A stretch of DNA of 33,081 bases from Mogibacterium sp. (GTDB lineage: Bacteria > Bacillota > Clostridia > Peptostreptococcales > Anaerovoracaceae), in the NCBI GenBank assembly GCA_017505405.1, contig JAFVPI010000078.1, forward strand, positions 1-33,081, written 5' to 3'. Each line of letters opens with the position of its first letter. Positions within the stretch are counted from its first letter, which is position 1. Positions 1-7,125 of the stretch are shown here, one piece after another. Position numbers and translations under genes: made by a program. Under the pieces are notes generated by a model that was not told the origin of the DNA, searched no databases, and worked only from the letters and a program-made list of their open reading frames with translations.

Positions 1-1153
1 AAAGGTACTCCGGATCGCAGTATTCGCCGTATTCGCAGCCGATGCCTTCCGCGTATACTTCATCGATCAGCTTCTCATTGCGGCCGAAGAGCGAGCGCTC
101 GTAAAGCTTGAGTGTACCGGTTCCGTTGCCTCCGTTCCACAGCCTGTTGTGTTTCTTATAGCCTGTCGGAGCCTCGTACTTTATGTTAAGCATGTCCTTC
201 TTAAAGCACCTGATCTGTGTATCAAGCTTCGCGTTCCTTGTTGTCTGCAGAACATGCCAGTGGATCTCGTCATCGGTCTCCCAGCAGTCGAACTTAGTGC
301 GCGACAGAGTCCAGAACTTAGAGAAGTTGAACTCGTAATCCTTGCCTTCGTAGTAGAACTCGCCGAGGAGCTTTCTGTTGAGTGCGAAGAAGAATATCTT
401 AGGCCTTCCGCCTCCGATGTTGAACACGCTGTTCTCAAGCTTCTTTCCGCTGATCACGCTCCTGAGGTTGTTTGACGAGAGCCATACCCACGGGCTTGTG
501 AAGTCGCCGCCCCAGTTCTTGTCTGAGTAGCCGTTGCAGGTGTCTTCCTTCAGCAGATACTTCACGCCGTTAAGAATTATCTCGCCGTTGAACGCGGACT
601 TCATGCCCTCTGCATGCCAGAACATCTCAAAAGCGTTGATCCTTCTGAAAAACTTGCTTGCGCCATATCCTACGTGGAACGCGATCTCCTTGCGGATGTC
701 GAACTTCCAGCTTATCTCGCCGGCATCGCTCATCCACTCAGGGTGGGCTGCCGCCTCTTCAGGAGTCACCTTTATATGACCCTCGGTATGGACTTCGCTG
801 CATTTGCAGTCATCGGCCACGATGCTGTACGGAGCGTCCGCGCGGATCTGCACGTCCTTCAGCGAGAAGAATCTGTGCAGCTGCCCCTTCGGATCTCCCC
901 AGAAGCCGGCATTTACCATCAGATATGACGGAAGCACACCTGCCTTCTGCTTCTCAGTATCGTTCCATACTATCACAGGCTCATCCTCTGCCCACGCGGG
1001 ATTGCAGGTGAAAAATTCAACATAGAACGGCTTGAGCTCGCCTGTTTCGGCGTTCTCAGCTGTCATTGAATGCCACCACCAGTCATAGCCTTTTTTCGCG
1101 AGCGGCCCCCTTAACATCCACTCATCTCTGTTGATGTCATGAATATTAGCCAT
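1..1153 (-). CDS. Tocopherol cyclase-like (lipocalin-type) protein, C-terminus cut by window edge
   Basis: An open frame runs from ATG at 1153 to the window edge, giving 384 residues with no stop, so the C-terminus is missing. The start follows a good ribosome binding site (GGAGGAGAG about 5 bases upstream). The best recognisable part is an SDKNWGGDF..PWVWL stretch near residues 210-225, followed by a Gly-rich IGGGRPK segment and a YEGKDYEF strand. This matches the order in the tocopherol cyclase family (KNWG..FP..W.W, then GGG, then Y.G..Y.F). The protein is rich in aromatic residues (WWWH near the N-terminus) and has no signal peptide, so it should be cytoplasmic. Plant members cyclise a quinol, but bacterial members in anaerobes have no known substrate, so I give no reaction. 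It is the last visible gene of the ECF operon, 42 bp after the lipoprotein gene. The family call is from motif memory, without a search. Confidence 0.65.
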   Translation of the reverse strand, partial: MANIHDINRDEWMLRGPLAKKGYDWWWHSMTAENAETGELKPFYVEFFTCNPAWAEDEPVIVWNDTEKQKAGVLPSYLMVNAGFWGDPKGQLHRFFSLKDVQIRADAPYSIVADDCKCSEVHTEGHIKVTPEEAAAHPEWMSDAGEISWKFDIRKEIAFHVGYGASKFFRRINAFEMFWHAEGMKSAFNGEIILNGVKYLLKEDTCNGYSDKNWGGDFTSPWVWLSSNNLRSVISGKKLENSVFNIGGGRPKIFFFALNRKLLGEFYYEGKDYEFNFSKFWTLSRTKFDCWETDDEIHWHVLQTTRNAKLDTQIRCFKKDMLNIKYEAPTGYKKHNRLWNGGNGTGTLKLYERSLFGRNEKLIDEVYAEGIGCEYGEYCDPEYL

Positions 1154-1195
1154 TTATCTCTCCTCCCATACTCTGAAACTTTTTCTCAGGCAGTA

Positions 1196-1885
1196 TTATT
1201 TATCGTAATTCTCTCTGAAGTGTCTGTATTTCTCTGCAACAGGGAGGTGATTGGCATCGTACTTTCTTGTTCCTGTTTTTTCATATGTATAAGTCATATC
1301 CAGCGTGTCACCATCACTGAATGTGCAGTGCGACGCGATCACATTGCCGTTTTCGTCATACTCGTAGTCGGTTGAGGCGGAGTAGCTGCCTTTTCCGTCT
1401 GTTTCAGTTTTGGAAATGATTTTGTCGTTATCGTCATAAGTGTAGTCACATATGGTTATTCCGTCGTTCACATTGGAATGGATGGTCATGCGCGCTACCC
1501 TGTCTTTGTTATCGAATTTATAATCGAATGTGAAGACAAGTCCGTCGCGGTATTTTGCATATTCACTTCTCTCGACTTCACGTGTTACAAGGCCTTTTTC
1601 ATCGTACTCATATGTATTTGTTGCTTCACCGTACATCACATTTGTATTGGTTTTTTTGATCAGCAGGCCATTGTCATTATATAGATAAGTGATTTCAACA
1701 GAATAGCCATCCTTTTTACTGATTACATTCCCGTTATCATCACACTTGATATCTGTGTATTCATGAGGTTCTACAGTATCCTCAGAAACAACAGTCCATA
1801 TATCCTCTTCAACAGTCTTTGAACCGCAGGCAGTAAAACTGAATAATAAAACTGCTGTCAAAGCGGCAACTGCTATTTTTTTCAT
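1196..1885 (-). CDS. Secreted lipoprotein with YD/RHS-like repeats
   Basis: 229 residues. The N-terminus is a lipoprotein signal: MKK, a hydrophobic stretch, then a lipobox ending FTAC with Cys20 as the lipidation site. It should therefore sit on the outer face of the membrane. The mature part contains about five or six degenerate repeats of 20-25 residues of the form Y-x-YD-x-x-G-x-V/I (for example YEYDEKGLV, YTYDDNDKI, YEYDENGNV). These resemble the beta-strand YD repeats of RHS proteins and related clostridial lipoproteins, so an elongated beta structure is likely. The start codon overlaps the stop of the upstream dehydratase fragment (ATGA), and the ribosome binding site (GGGAG) lies inside that fragment, which would couple their translation. 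Function is unknown. It is too short to be an RHS toxin, and no toxin domain is visible. Confidence 0.75.
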   Translation of the reverse strand: MKKIAVAALTAVLLFSFTACGSKTVEEDIWTVVSEDTVEPHEYTDIKCDDNGNVISKKDGYSVEITYLYNDNGLLIKKTNTNVMYGEATNTYEYDEKGLVTREVERSEYAKYRDGLVFTFDYKFDNKDRVARMTIHSNVNDGITICDYTYDDNDKIISKTETDGKGSYSASTDYEYDENGNVIASHCTFSDGDTLDMTYTYEKTGTRKYDANHLPVAEKYRHFRENYDK

Positions 1886-2085
1886 TTTCCGACGTCTCCC
1901 TTCTGTATCCTTTTGATCTCAAGACTTTCCACGAACGCCTGCATGCGGGTGGCAAGCTGACCTGAACCTCTGACAACATATTCACGGTCGATGCCAAGAG
2001 TAGGAATACCGTACTCATGCTGCAACACCTCGGTATTGAGCGTGCGCTCATATCCCCAGAAGGTCCTCATACAGATGTATGTGTT
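1882..2085 (-). pseudogene. C-terminal remnant of a 2-hydroxyacyl-CoA dehydratase (HgdB/FldC-type) subunit
   Basis: The open frame runs from an in-frame TGA at 2086-2088 to the stop at 1882; the first ATG is at 2070 (62 codons). The peptide contains GIPTLGID, then GQLATRMQAFVESL at its end. These are the hallmarks of the extreme C-terminus of the 2-hydroxyacyl-CoA dehydratase D-component family (IP-T-L-x-I/L-D, then T/RT-R-x-x-A-F-x-E-x-L), which is normally about 370-430 residues. The CMRTFWGYE stretch just before it fits the Cys-Arg segment that precedes this region. Everything upstream is missing: two stops lie in frame (2086-2088, 2095-2097), and the EamA gene ends at 2102. It is most simply a leftover from a deletion or from insertion of the EamA gene. 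It may still be translated, and its 3' end overlaps the lipoprotein start. Confidence 0.65.
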
Positions 2086-2101
2086 TCAGATCTTTCATGA
2101 A

Positions 2102-3004
2102 TCAGTTTCCCTCGTCCCTTATCAGTGCAGATATCGAGATGCATGCTATTATTATTGCCGCTCCGGCAATACCGGCAGCTGACAGTTTTTCTCCAAGAAG
2201 TATAAATGCAAATACTGCTGTCATTACCGGATTGAGACTCTGTATCAGTGATACTTCCCTGTCACTTATCTTTGTTAGAGCGAGGTTCTGCAGCAGATAT
2301 CCGAGGAATGTGCACAGGATCGCCAGATACAGGATTATGAGCCATGCCTTTGGAGTAGCAGAACCTGCGTGGACTCCTCCTTCCACCAGAAGGCTTCCGG
2401 CAAAAGCGATCACCGCCGAGCATCCTGCCTGGAGCGCAGTCATGGATACAGGATCGACCTGATCCAGAAATCTGCCGGTAAACATTAGTGTAGCCGCCAC
2501 AAGGACCGCTGCCAGAAGAGCCATTATTTCACCTGCGCCGAAGCCTGAGAGACCTCCTTTTATGCACAGGAGGTACATGCCCGGAAGTACGAGTATCTGT
2601 GCAGCTATATGCTGCCATCTGTATCTCTTTTTGTAAGCTATGAATGCCAGCGCTGGAGTCATGACAACCGCAAGCGATCTGAGAAATGCTACCGAAGTCG
2701 CTTCCGTCATATTCAGAGCAATATTGTTAAGCACATAGCTCAGGGCTATGCATATCCCCGGAATGAGCCACGCCTTTACAGGCACGGTCTTTACCGTGCG
2801 GACTATCCTTTTCCCGAAAATGGCAATACAAAACACGAAAGCGATCGTATAACGTACCGTCATCATGGAGTATACAGGTACTATCTCAAACGCTATCTTG
2901 GATATCGGATCTCCAAAGCCGTATACCAGTGACTGGAGCACTATAAGCATGCCTGCTTCGAATGCTGTCAGTCCTCTCCCTGTCCTTGCTGTCCCTTTTT
3001 CCAT
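2102..3004 (-). CDS. EamA/DMT-family transporter
   Basis: 300 residues of almost continuous hydrophobic segments, consistent with ten membrane helices in two five-helix halves. This is the usual size and layout of the drug/metabolite transporter superfamily. Recognisable signatures are the SYVLNNIALNMTEATSVAFL region in the first half (the family pattern in which helices 3-4 contain A-x-x-x-T-x-A-x-x-L) and NPVMTAVFAFILLGEKLS near residues 255-275, the classical P-V-x-x-x-x-x-x-x-LGE end of the second EamA repeat. It probably exports a small metabolite across the cytoplasmic membrane; the substrate cannot be read from sequence. It starts 6 bp after the SAM hydrolase stop and so is likely cotranscribed with the ECF genes, which makes a product of that uptake pathway a reasonable guess. 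Downstream lies the decayed dehydratase fragment. Confidence 0.85.
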   Translation of the reverse strand: MEKGTARTGRGLTAFEAGMLIVLQSLVYGFGDPISKIAFEIVPVYSMMTVRYTIAFVFCIAIFGKRIVRTVKTVPVKAWLIPGICIALSYVLNNIALNMTEATSVAFLRSLAVVMTPALAFIAYKKRYRWQHIAAQILVLPGMYLLCIKGGLSGFGAGEIMALLAAVLVAATLMFTGRFLDQVDPVSMTALQAGCSAVIAFAGSLLVEGGVHAGSATPKAWLIILYLAILCTFLGYLLQNLALTKISDREVSLIQSLNPVMTAVFAFILLGEKLSAAGIAGAAIIIACISISALIRDEGN

Positions 3005-3010
3005 AATAGT

Positions 3011-3889
3011 TTACTCGTCGCCTTCCCACGGCGTTGCGGTAAATGAATAATCCCTCGAAATACCAAGTCCGTTGTTAAGTTCAGGAGCGTATATATCGAA
3101 GAAGTTGTCATGGTTCAGATTGAATCTGAGCGTCTGTCCTTCTCCTGCCTGTATGTCTCCGCATACGAAGGCCTCTCCCTTCGGCGCGAGACCGAAGGTC
3201 TTGTCATAATAGCAGATACCGTCATAGATAGCCTTGTGACCGTCACTGATGACCAGATGGAGCCTGTCTCCGTAGCGGAACCCGCCTGTCTCCTGGAATT
3301 CCTTTGTGGTTATGTTTACCCTGAGGCAGCCGAAGGACTTCTCCATGTCGTAGAATCCTGCATGCGCATATCCCTCGCGCACTACGGTCTCCACATTTGT
3401 GAGCGTATGCACAACGATCTCAGAGACCGGATATGCAGGACCGACTTCCTCATAGCTTATGATGCCCGATGCCAGCCTTGCTGCAGTGTATGAGTATACG
3501 TCGCGGCCGTGATAGATATAGCAGTTCTCACTGCCCGGCAGCCTGTTGATGCTTTCGTCTATCCTGCGGACCTCAGTTACCATGTCCTTCAGCATGGTGA
3601 GTGTTCCGTTGTCAGGTGTGACTACATAGCTTCCGTTATCGAGCTTAGCGACGCACGACCTCCTCTCAGTGCCCACTCCCGGGTCGACTACCGAAACAAA
3701 CACCGTGCCTGACGGCCAGAAAGGGACCGCCCCGCTGAGACTTGCTGACGCGGCTATTGTATTGAAAGCCTCTATGTAATGGTCAAAATCGTATACCGGA
3801 ACTTCGGGATCGACAGACCTGATGACTCCCGCCATCACGCCTCCCCCTCCGTTTCCGAAGTCAGTCTGAAGTACTACAGTTGGTTTCAT
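3011..3889 (-). CDS. S-adenosyl-L-methionine hydrolase (adenosine-forming), DUF62 family
   Basis: 292 residues, normal length for the family. The N-terminus MKPTVVLQTDFG matches the family opening (TDFG), and the three residues of the known Asp-Arg-His active site are present at the expected spacing: Asp69 and Arg76 in VVDPGVGTERR, and His127 in YHGRDV. TPDNG near residue 91 is another family landmark. DUF62 enzymes use hydroxide to split SAM into adenosine and methionine, and are related to fluorinase and chlorinase. Nothing here points to halogenase activity, because the HGRD motif is that of the hydrolases. It is cytoplasmic with no signal peptide. It lies 19 bp downstream of ecfT and 6 bp upstream of the EamA gene, inside the ECF operon. 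This suggests the transported compound is linked to SAM, methionine or adenosine, but that is inference. Confidence 0.9.
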   Translation of the reverse strand: MKPTVVLQTDFGNGGGGVMAGVIRSVDPEVPVYDFDHYIEAFNTIAASASLSGAVPFWPSGTVFVSVVDPGVGTERRSCVAKLDNGSYVVTPDNGTLTMLKDMVTEVRRIDESINRLPGSENCYIYHGRDVYSYTAARLASGIISYEEVGPAYPVSEIVVHTLTNVETVVREGYAHAGFYDMEKSFGCLRVNITTKEFQETGGFRYGDRLHLVISDGHKAIYDGICYYDKTFGLAPKGEAFVCGDIQAGEGQTLRFNLNHDNFFDIYAPELNNGLGISRDYSFTATPWEGDE

Positions 3890-3908
3890 GTCAGACCCTC
3901 CCGATGTT

Positions 3909-4733
3909 TTATATGAACGGATTCCAGAAGCGGCTTCCGTTTATCACGTTGTATGCGATAACGAATGCCATCATTCCTATCCCGATGGCAACGGTCAGAT
4001 AGTCCCCCGCTTTGAACGGTCTGGACATTATCCAGGTCCTGCGCTTCTGTGTTCCGAATTTACGGAGTTCCATGGCGTTTGTTATAACTTCTATCTGCTC
4101 AACGCTCCCCAGAATGAGCGGAAGCACCAGTGCGGCCGCTGCCTTGACGCGCTTTAAAAGGCTCTCCTTGTTGCTCATTTCTATTCCTCTTGCCTGCTGG
4201 CATCTCGAAATGTCTATGAAGGACGCAACGGTATCAGGGATGTACCTCAAAGCGAGAGCAAATGAATAGCTGAAACCGTATGGTATGCCTATTTTGTTCA
4301 TCGAGGCGGCGAGCTCGCTCGGCTGCGTCGATCCGATGAATACCAGAATTATAGGTATGGTCGACAGATATTTGAGTATCACGTTGAACTGGTAGAGCAG
4401 CTGCTCCTTTGTTATGGTGAACCTTCCCCATATGGTAAATAACAGATTCCTCGTGCCGTAAAGCTCAACGCCGCGCTCCGGATTGAAGATATATATCAGC
4501 AATGCGTTCAGCAGCATGAAGCAGAGCAGGAAGTACAGCAATCCCTTCTGCTCAGAGAGCTTCAGTCTCGACAGTTTGAACGCCACTGCACCCAGAATGG
4601 TAGCTCCCAGCAAAAACGGCGTATTGAAAGTGATCATTGTGGAGCATATCCACATCAGCAGGCAGAAAAGCTTTGACGCGCCGTTCAGGCTGTGTACCGG
4701 CGACTTGCGCTCAATATAGTTTAAAAGCTTCAC
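3909..4733 (-). CDS. ecfT: ECF transporter T component (transmembrane coupling protein)
   Basis: 274 residues, the normal size of EcfT/CbiQ-type proteins. Several hydrophobic helices occupy the first half, followed by the cytoplasmic coupling region with two characteristic short motifs: QARGIE near residue 180 and MELRKFG near residue 219. These correspond to the two ARG-type motifs that contact the ATPases, the second in a slightly divergent form. It forms the membrane core that joins the S component to the ATP-hydrolysing subunits. Its start overlaps the stop of the double ATPase by four bases (ATGA), so the two are translationally coupled. The order S component, double ATPase, T component is typical of UPF0397-type transporters in Firmicutes. 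Confidence 0.9.
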   Translation of the reverse strand: MKLLNYIERKSPVHSLNGASKLFCLLMWICSTMITFNTPFLLGATILGAVAFKLSRLKLSEQKGLLYFLLCFMLLNALLIYIFNPERGVELYGTRNLLFTIWGRFTITKEQLLYQFNVILKYLSTIPIILVFIGSTQPSELAASMNKIGIPYGFSYSFALALRYIPDTVASFIDISRCQQARGIEMSNKESLLKRVKAAAALVLPLILGSVEQIEVITNAMELRKFGTQKRRTWIMSRPFKAGDYLTVAIGIGMMAFVIAYNVINGSRFWNPFI

Positions 4734-6442
4734 GAGCGCACCTCCCTGTCATAATTGATGAAGTGCTGCACGAATTCAGAAGGATCATCGATGTCGCACA
4801 TCAGAGCCAGATGGTAAAGCGAAGTCTCCTTGAGAGACGCTCTTTCAGTTATTGCCGGATTTGTCAGTATCGCAGCTGAAGTATCATCTGCGATTATGCG
4901 CCCGTCAGTAAACACGAGTGCCCTCTCTGCGTACTCGAGCATGAGGTGCATGTCGTGAGTGATCATTATTATTGTGATTCCCCTTGAGTTGATATCCTTG
5001 AGGAACTCCATGATGTCTGTATAATGTCTGAAGTCCTGACCGGCAGTAGGCTCATCGAGAATGATGATGTCAGGATCCAGTGCGAGTATGGACGCGATCG
5101 TTACTCTCTTTTTCTGTCCGTATGAGAGCGCCGAGACCGGCCATTTGCGGAACTCATACAGACCGCAGATCTTCATGACACTTTCGACCTTCTCCCGTAT
5201 CGCTTCCTCACTAAGGCCTCTCATCTTCAGTCCCAAAGCGATCTCATCGAATATCATGGTTTTTGAGATCATCTGGTTAGGGTTCTGCATAACGTAACCG
5301 ACCCTGTCCGCGCATTCCTTGATGCTGAATGTCATCAGGTCCTCACCCATCAGCTTCATTGATCCGGTGCAGTCCTTCTCAAAGCGGCAGATGACCTTGG
5401 CAAGTGTCGATTTGCCTGCCCCGTTACGGCCGACTACAGCCATCAGCTCTCCTCTGTGCACCTCAAGGTCTACGCCCTTCAGCGTAGGCGGCCTGTCCTC
5501 ATACGCGAATCCAAGGTTTTTTATATCCAGTATGGTATCGGTCTTTGGCTCCGGCTTTACTGTCGGTGTGCTCTCGTGCCACCTTCTAAGCAGGTCCTTG
5601 TCTTCATACGTCAGGTTTATGGACCGTATGCTGTGCGGCAGTTTATCTTCTGTGATCTCTATACCGGCGTATTTGAGCGCCGTGATGTAGAGAGGTTCCC
5701 TTATGCCGCCCTCGATAAGCATATCCGATGAGAGAAGCGCGTCGGGAGTCCCGTCAAAGACTATCCTTCCGTTTTCCATGAGGATCATGCGGTCCATCTC
5801 TATGTGCAGCACGTCTTCTATACGGTGCTCCACAACGATGACTGTCGCTCCGGTCTTTACTGCCACATCATCGATCAGCTCCATGGCCGTCTTGCCGGTC
5901 GCGGGATCGAGGTTAGCGAGAGGTTCGTCAAAGAGCATGACTTCGACATCGTCAACGAGTATGCCCGCTATGCCGGTCCGCTGCTTCTGGCCTCCTGAGA
6001 GATCAGTCGGCGGATAATCGAGATGCTCAGTGATATCCACTATCTCTGCCGCCCTGTTGACCCGCTCCAGCATTTCTTCTTTTACTATGCACTCATTTTC
6101 GAGCGCAAAAGCAATGTCCTCCAGGACTGTCATGCCGATGAACTGGGCGTCACTGTCCTGAAGGACCGTACCTACAGTATTTGAAATACCGGAGATGCTC
6201 TGTGATGAGCTCTCCTTTCCGTTTATCTTCAGGGATCCTTTGATCTCTCCCTTATATGAAAACGGTATGAGTCCGTTTATGCAGTTCACCAGAGTGGACT
6301 TTCCGCATCCGGAAGGGCCCGCAATAAGCACCTTCTCACCTTTATGAATGGTGAGATCGATATCATAGAGGGTCGGCTCCATCTGCGCGTTGTACTGGAA
6401 GGAGAAGTCCCTGAATTCGATTATAGGTTCTCCTCTTTCCAA
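4730..6442 (-). CDS. ECF transporter double ATP-binding protein (fused EcfA-EcfA')
   Basis: 570 residues with two complete ABC ATPase domains in one chain. Domain 1 has Walker A GPSGCGKST at 42-50, the signature LSGGQ at 148-152 and Walker B VMLFDEP near 168-174. Domain 2 has Walker A GRNGAGKST at 338-346, an altered signature LSYGQ at 439-443 and Walker B IIILDEP near 459-465. A roughly 70-residue linker joins them. This length and layout match the double ATPases (YkoD-like) found beside UPF0397 S components, where one gene replaces the separate EcfA and EcfA' subunits. It powers uptake at the cytoplasmic face together with EcfT. It starts one base after the S-component stop and overlaps ecfT. 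The LSYGQ variant in domain 2 is typical of this subgroup rather than a sign of decay. Confidence 0.93.
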   Translation of the reverse strand: MERGEPIIEFRDFSFQYNAQMEPTLYDIDLTIHKGEKVLIAGPSGCGKSTLVNCINGLIPFSYKGEIKGSLKINGKESSSQSISGISNTVGTVLQDSDAQFIGMTVLEDIAFALENECIVKEEMLERVNRAAEIVDITEHLDYPPTDLSGGQKQRTGIAGILVDDVEVMLFDEPLANLDPATGKTAMELIDDVAVKTGATVIVVEHRIEDVLHIEMDRMILMENGRIVFDGTPDALLSSDMLIEGGIREPLYITALKYAGIEITEDKLPHSIRSINLTYEDKDLLRRWHESTPTVKPEPKTDTILDIKNLGFAYEDRPPTLKGVDLEVHRGELMAVVGRNGAGKSTLAKVICRFEKDCTGSMKLMGEDLMTFSIKECADRVGYVMQNPNQMISKTMIFDEIALGLKMRGLSEEAIREKVESVMKICGLYEFRKWPVSALSYGQKKRVTIASILALDPDIIILDEPTAGQDFRHYTDIMEFLKDINSRGITIIMITHDMHLMLEYAERALVFTDGRIIADDTSAAILTNPAITERASLKETSLYHLALMCDIDDPSEFVQHFINYDREVRS

Positions 6443-6443
6443 A

Positions 6444-6989
6444 TCAGTCCTCCTTGGTCAGGGATCCCTTCTGTGCCCTTGACGCAGCATATGCCTTGCA
6501 AAGTATGCCTCCGACAACCAGTGACGCGATCATTCCGCTGATACCTACGAACAGGCCCTGTATGAACACGAGGTTTGCAGGCTCAGCATAGATCAGGATG
6601 TCGCCGATCGGTGCTATAACGCCCCAGCAGAGGATGCAGCTGATCACGCATACGATGGAGAAACGGATGAATTCCTTCTTTTCAAATACACCGTCCTCAA
6701 GGTCTATACCCTTGCATCCAAGCCCTACAAAGAGCCCGTAGAGTCCGGTAACGACTACCCAGGTCCACCATACGCCCCAACCTGCAGTGAGGTCTACGAG
6801 CAGGTTGCCGAGGAATCCGCCGACAAAGCCCACGGCCGGTCCGAACAGCACGGCGAAGAATGCCACTACGGCAGCATAGATGCTGAGCGTTGTATCAGGG
6901 AATGGCGTAGGGATGGCTACGAAACGGAGCAGCACAAATACGAGAGCTGCCAGTATTGCGGATGCAACAACGTTTCTTACTGTTTTCAT
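6444..6989 (-). CDS. ECF transporter S component, UPF0397 family
   Basis: 181 residues with about five or six membrane helices. It closely follows the UPF0397 pattern: PTPFPDTTLSIYAAVVAFFA near the start, then FGPAVGFVGGFLGN, then WGVWWTWV, then the highly conserved WGVIAPIGDILIYAEPAN with VFIQGL after it, and a charged tail. The S component binds the small-molecule substrate and docks on EcfT. Database names for this family often say riboflavin, but the substrate is not firmly known to me. The link with a SAM hydrolase here hints at a SAM-, methionine- or adenosine-related ligand, as inference only. The start is supported by AAGGAG 8 bases upstream. It is the first gene of the operon, just downstream of the terminator of the sugar locus. 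I see no riboswitch in its short leader. Confidence 0.9.
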   Translation of the reverse strand: MKTVRNVVASAILAALVFVLLRFVAIPTPFPDTTLSIYAAVVAFFAVLFGPAVGFVGGFLGNLLVDLTAGWGVWWTWVVVTGLYGLFVGLGCKGIDLEDGVFEKKEFIRFSIVCVISCILCWGVIAPIGDILIYAEPANLVFIQGLFVGISGMIASLVVGGILCKAYAASRAQKGSLTKED

Positions 6990-7009
6990 CTGATTGTCTC
7001 CTTTTGTTT

Positions 7010-7039
7010 ATCTTACTAGTCCAATATTTATAGTAACAA
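7010..7039 (-). promoter_or_regulatory. Possible sigma-A promoter of the ECF/SAM hydrolase operon
   Basis: On the minus strand, TTGTTA (7034-7039) and TAAGAT (7010-7015) are separated by 18 bases, about 20 bases upstream of the start codon at 6989 and after the terminator at 7073-7105. Both boxes are imperfect, so this is a weak prediction. The leader would be too short for a riboswitch. Confidence 0.35.
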
Positions 7040-7072
7040 TTTTATCATTCAGCCGCTTATGCTGGCAACTTC

Positions 7073-7105
7073 AAAAGTGAGACCGGAGATGATCTCCGGC
7101 CTCAC
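7073..7105 (-). terminator. Rho-independent terminator of the sugar-use operon
   Basis: On the minus strand a GTGAG-G-CCGGAGAT stem pairs with ATCTCCGG-T-CTCAC and is followed by TTTT. The G-T pair in the middle is a wobble pair only in the minus-strand RNA (A-C on the other strand), which supports the direction. It lies about 20 bases after the isomerase stop at 7126 and separates that operon from the ECF operon. Confidence 0.88.
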
Positions 7106-7125
7106 CCATAAGTAGGTTTTATATT

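Noticed and set aside
6990-7072. Riboswitch upstream of the ECF S component
   Set aside because: Only about 80 bases lie between the upstream terminator and the start, and no SAM or FMN aptamer core is visible.
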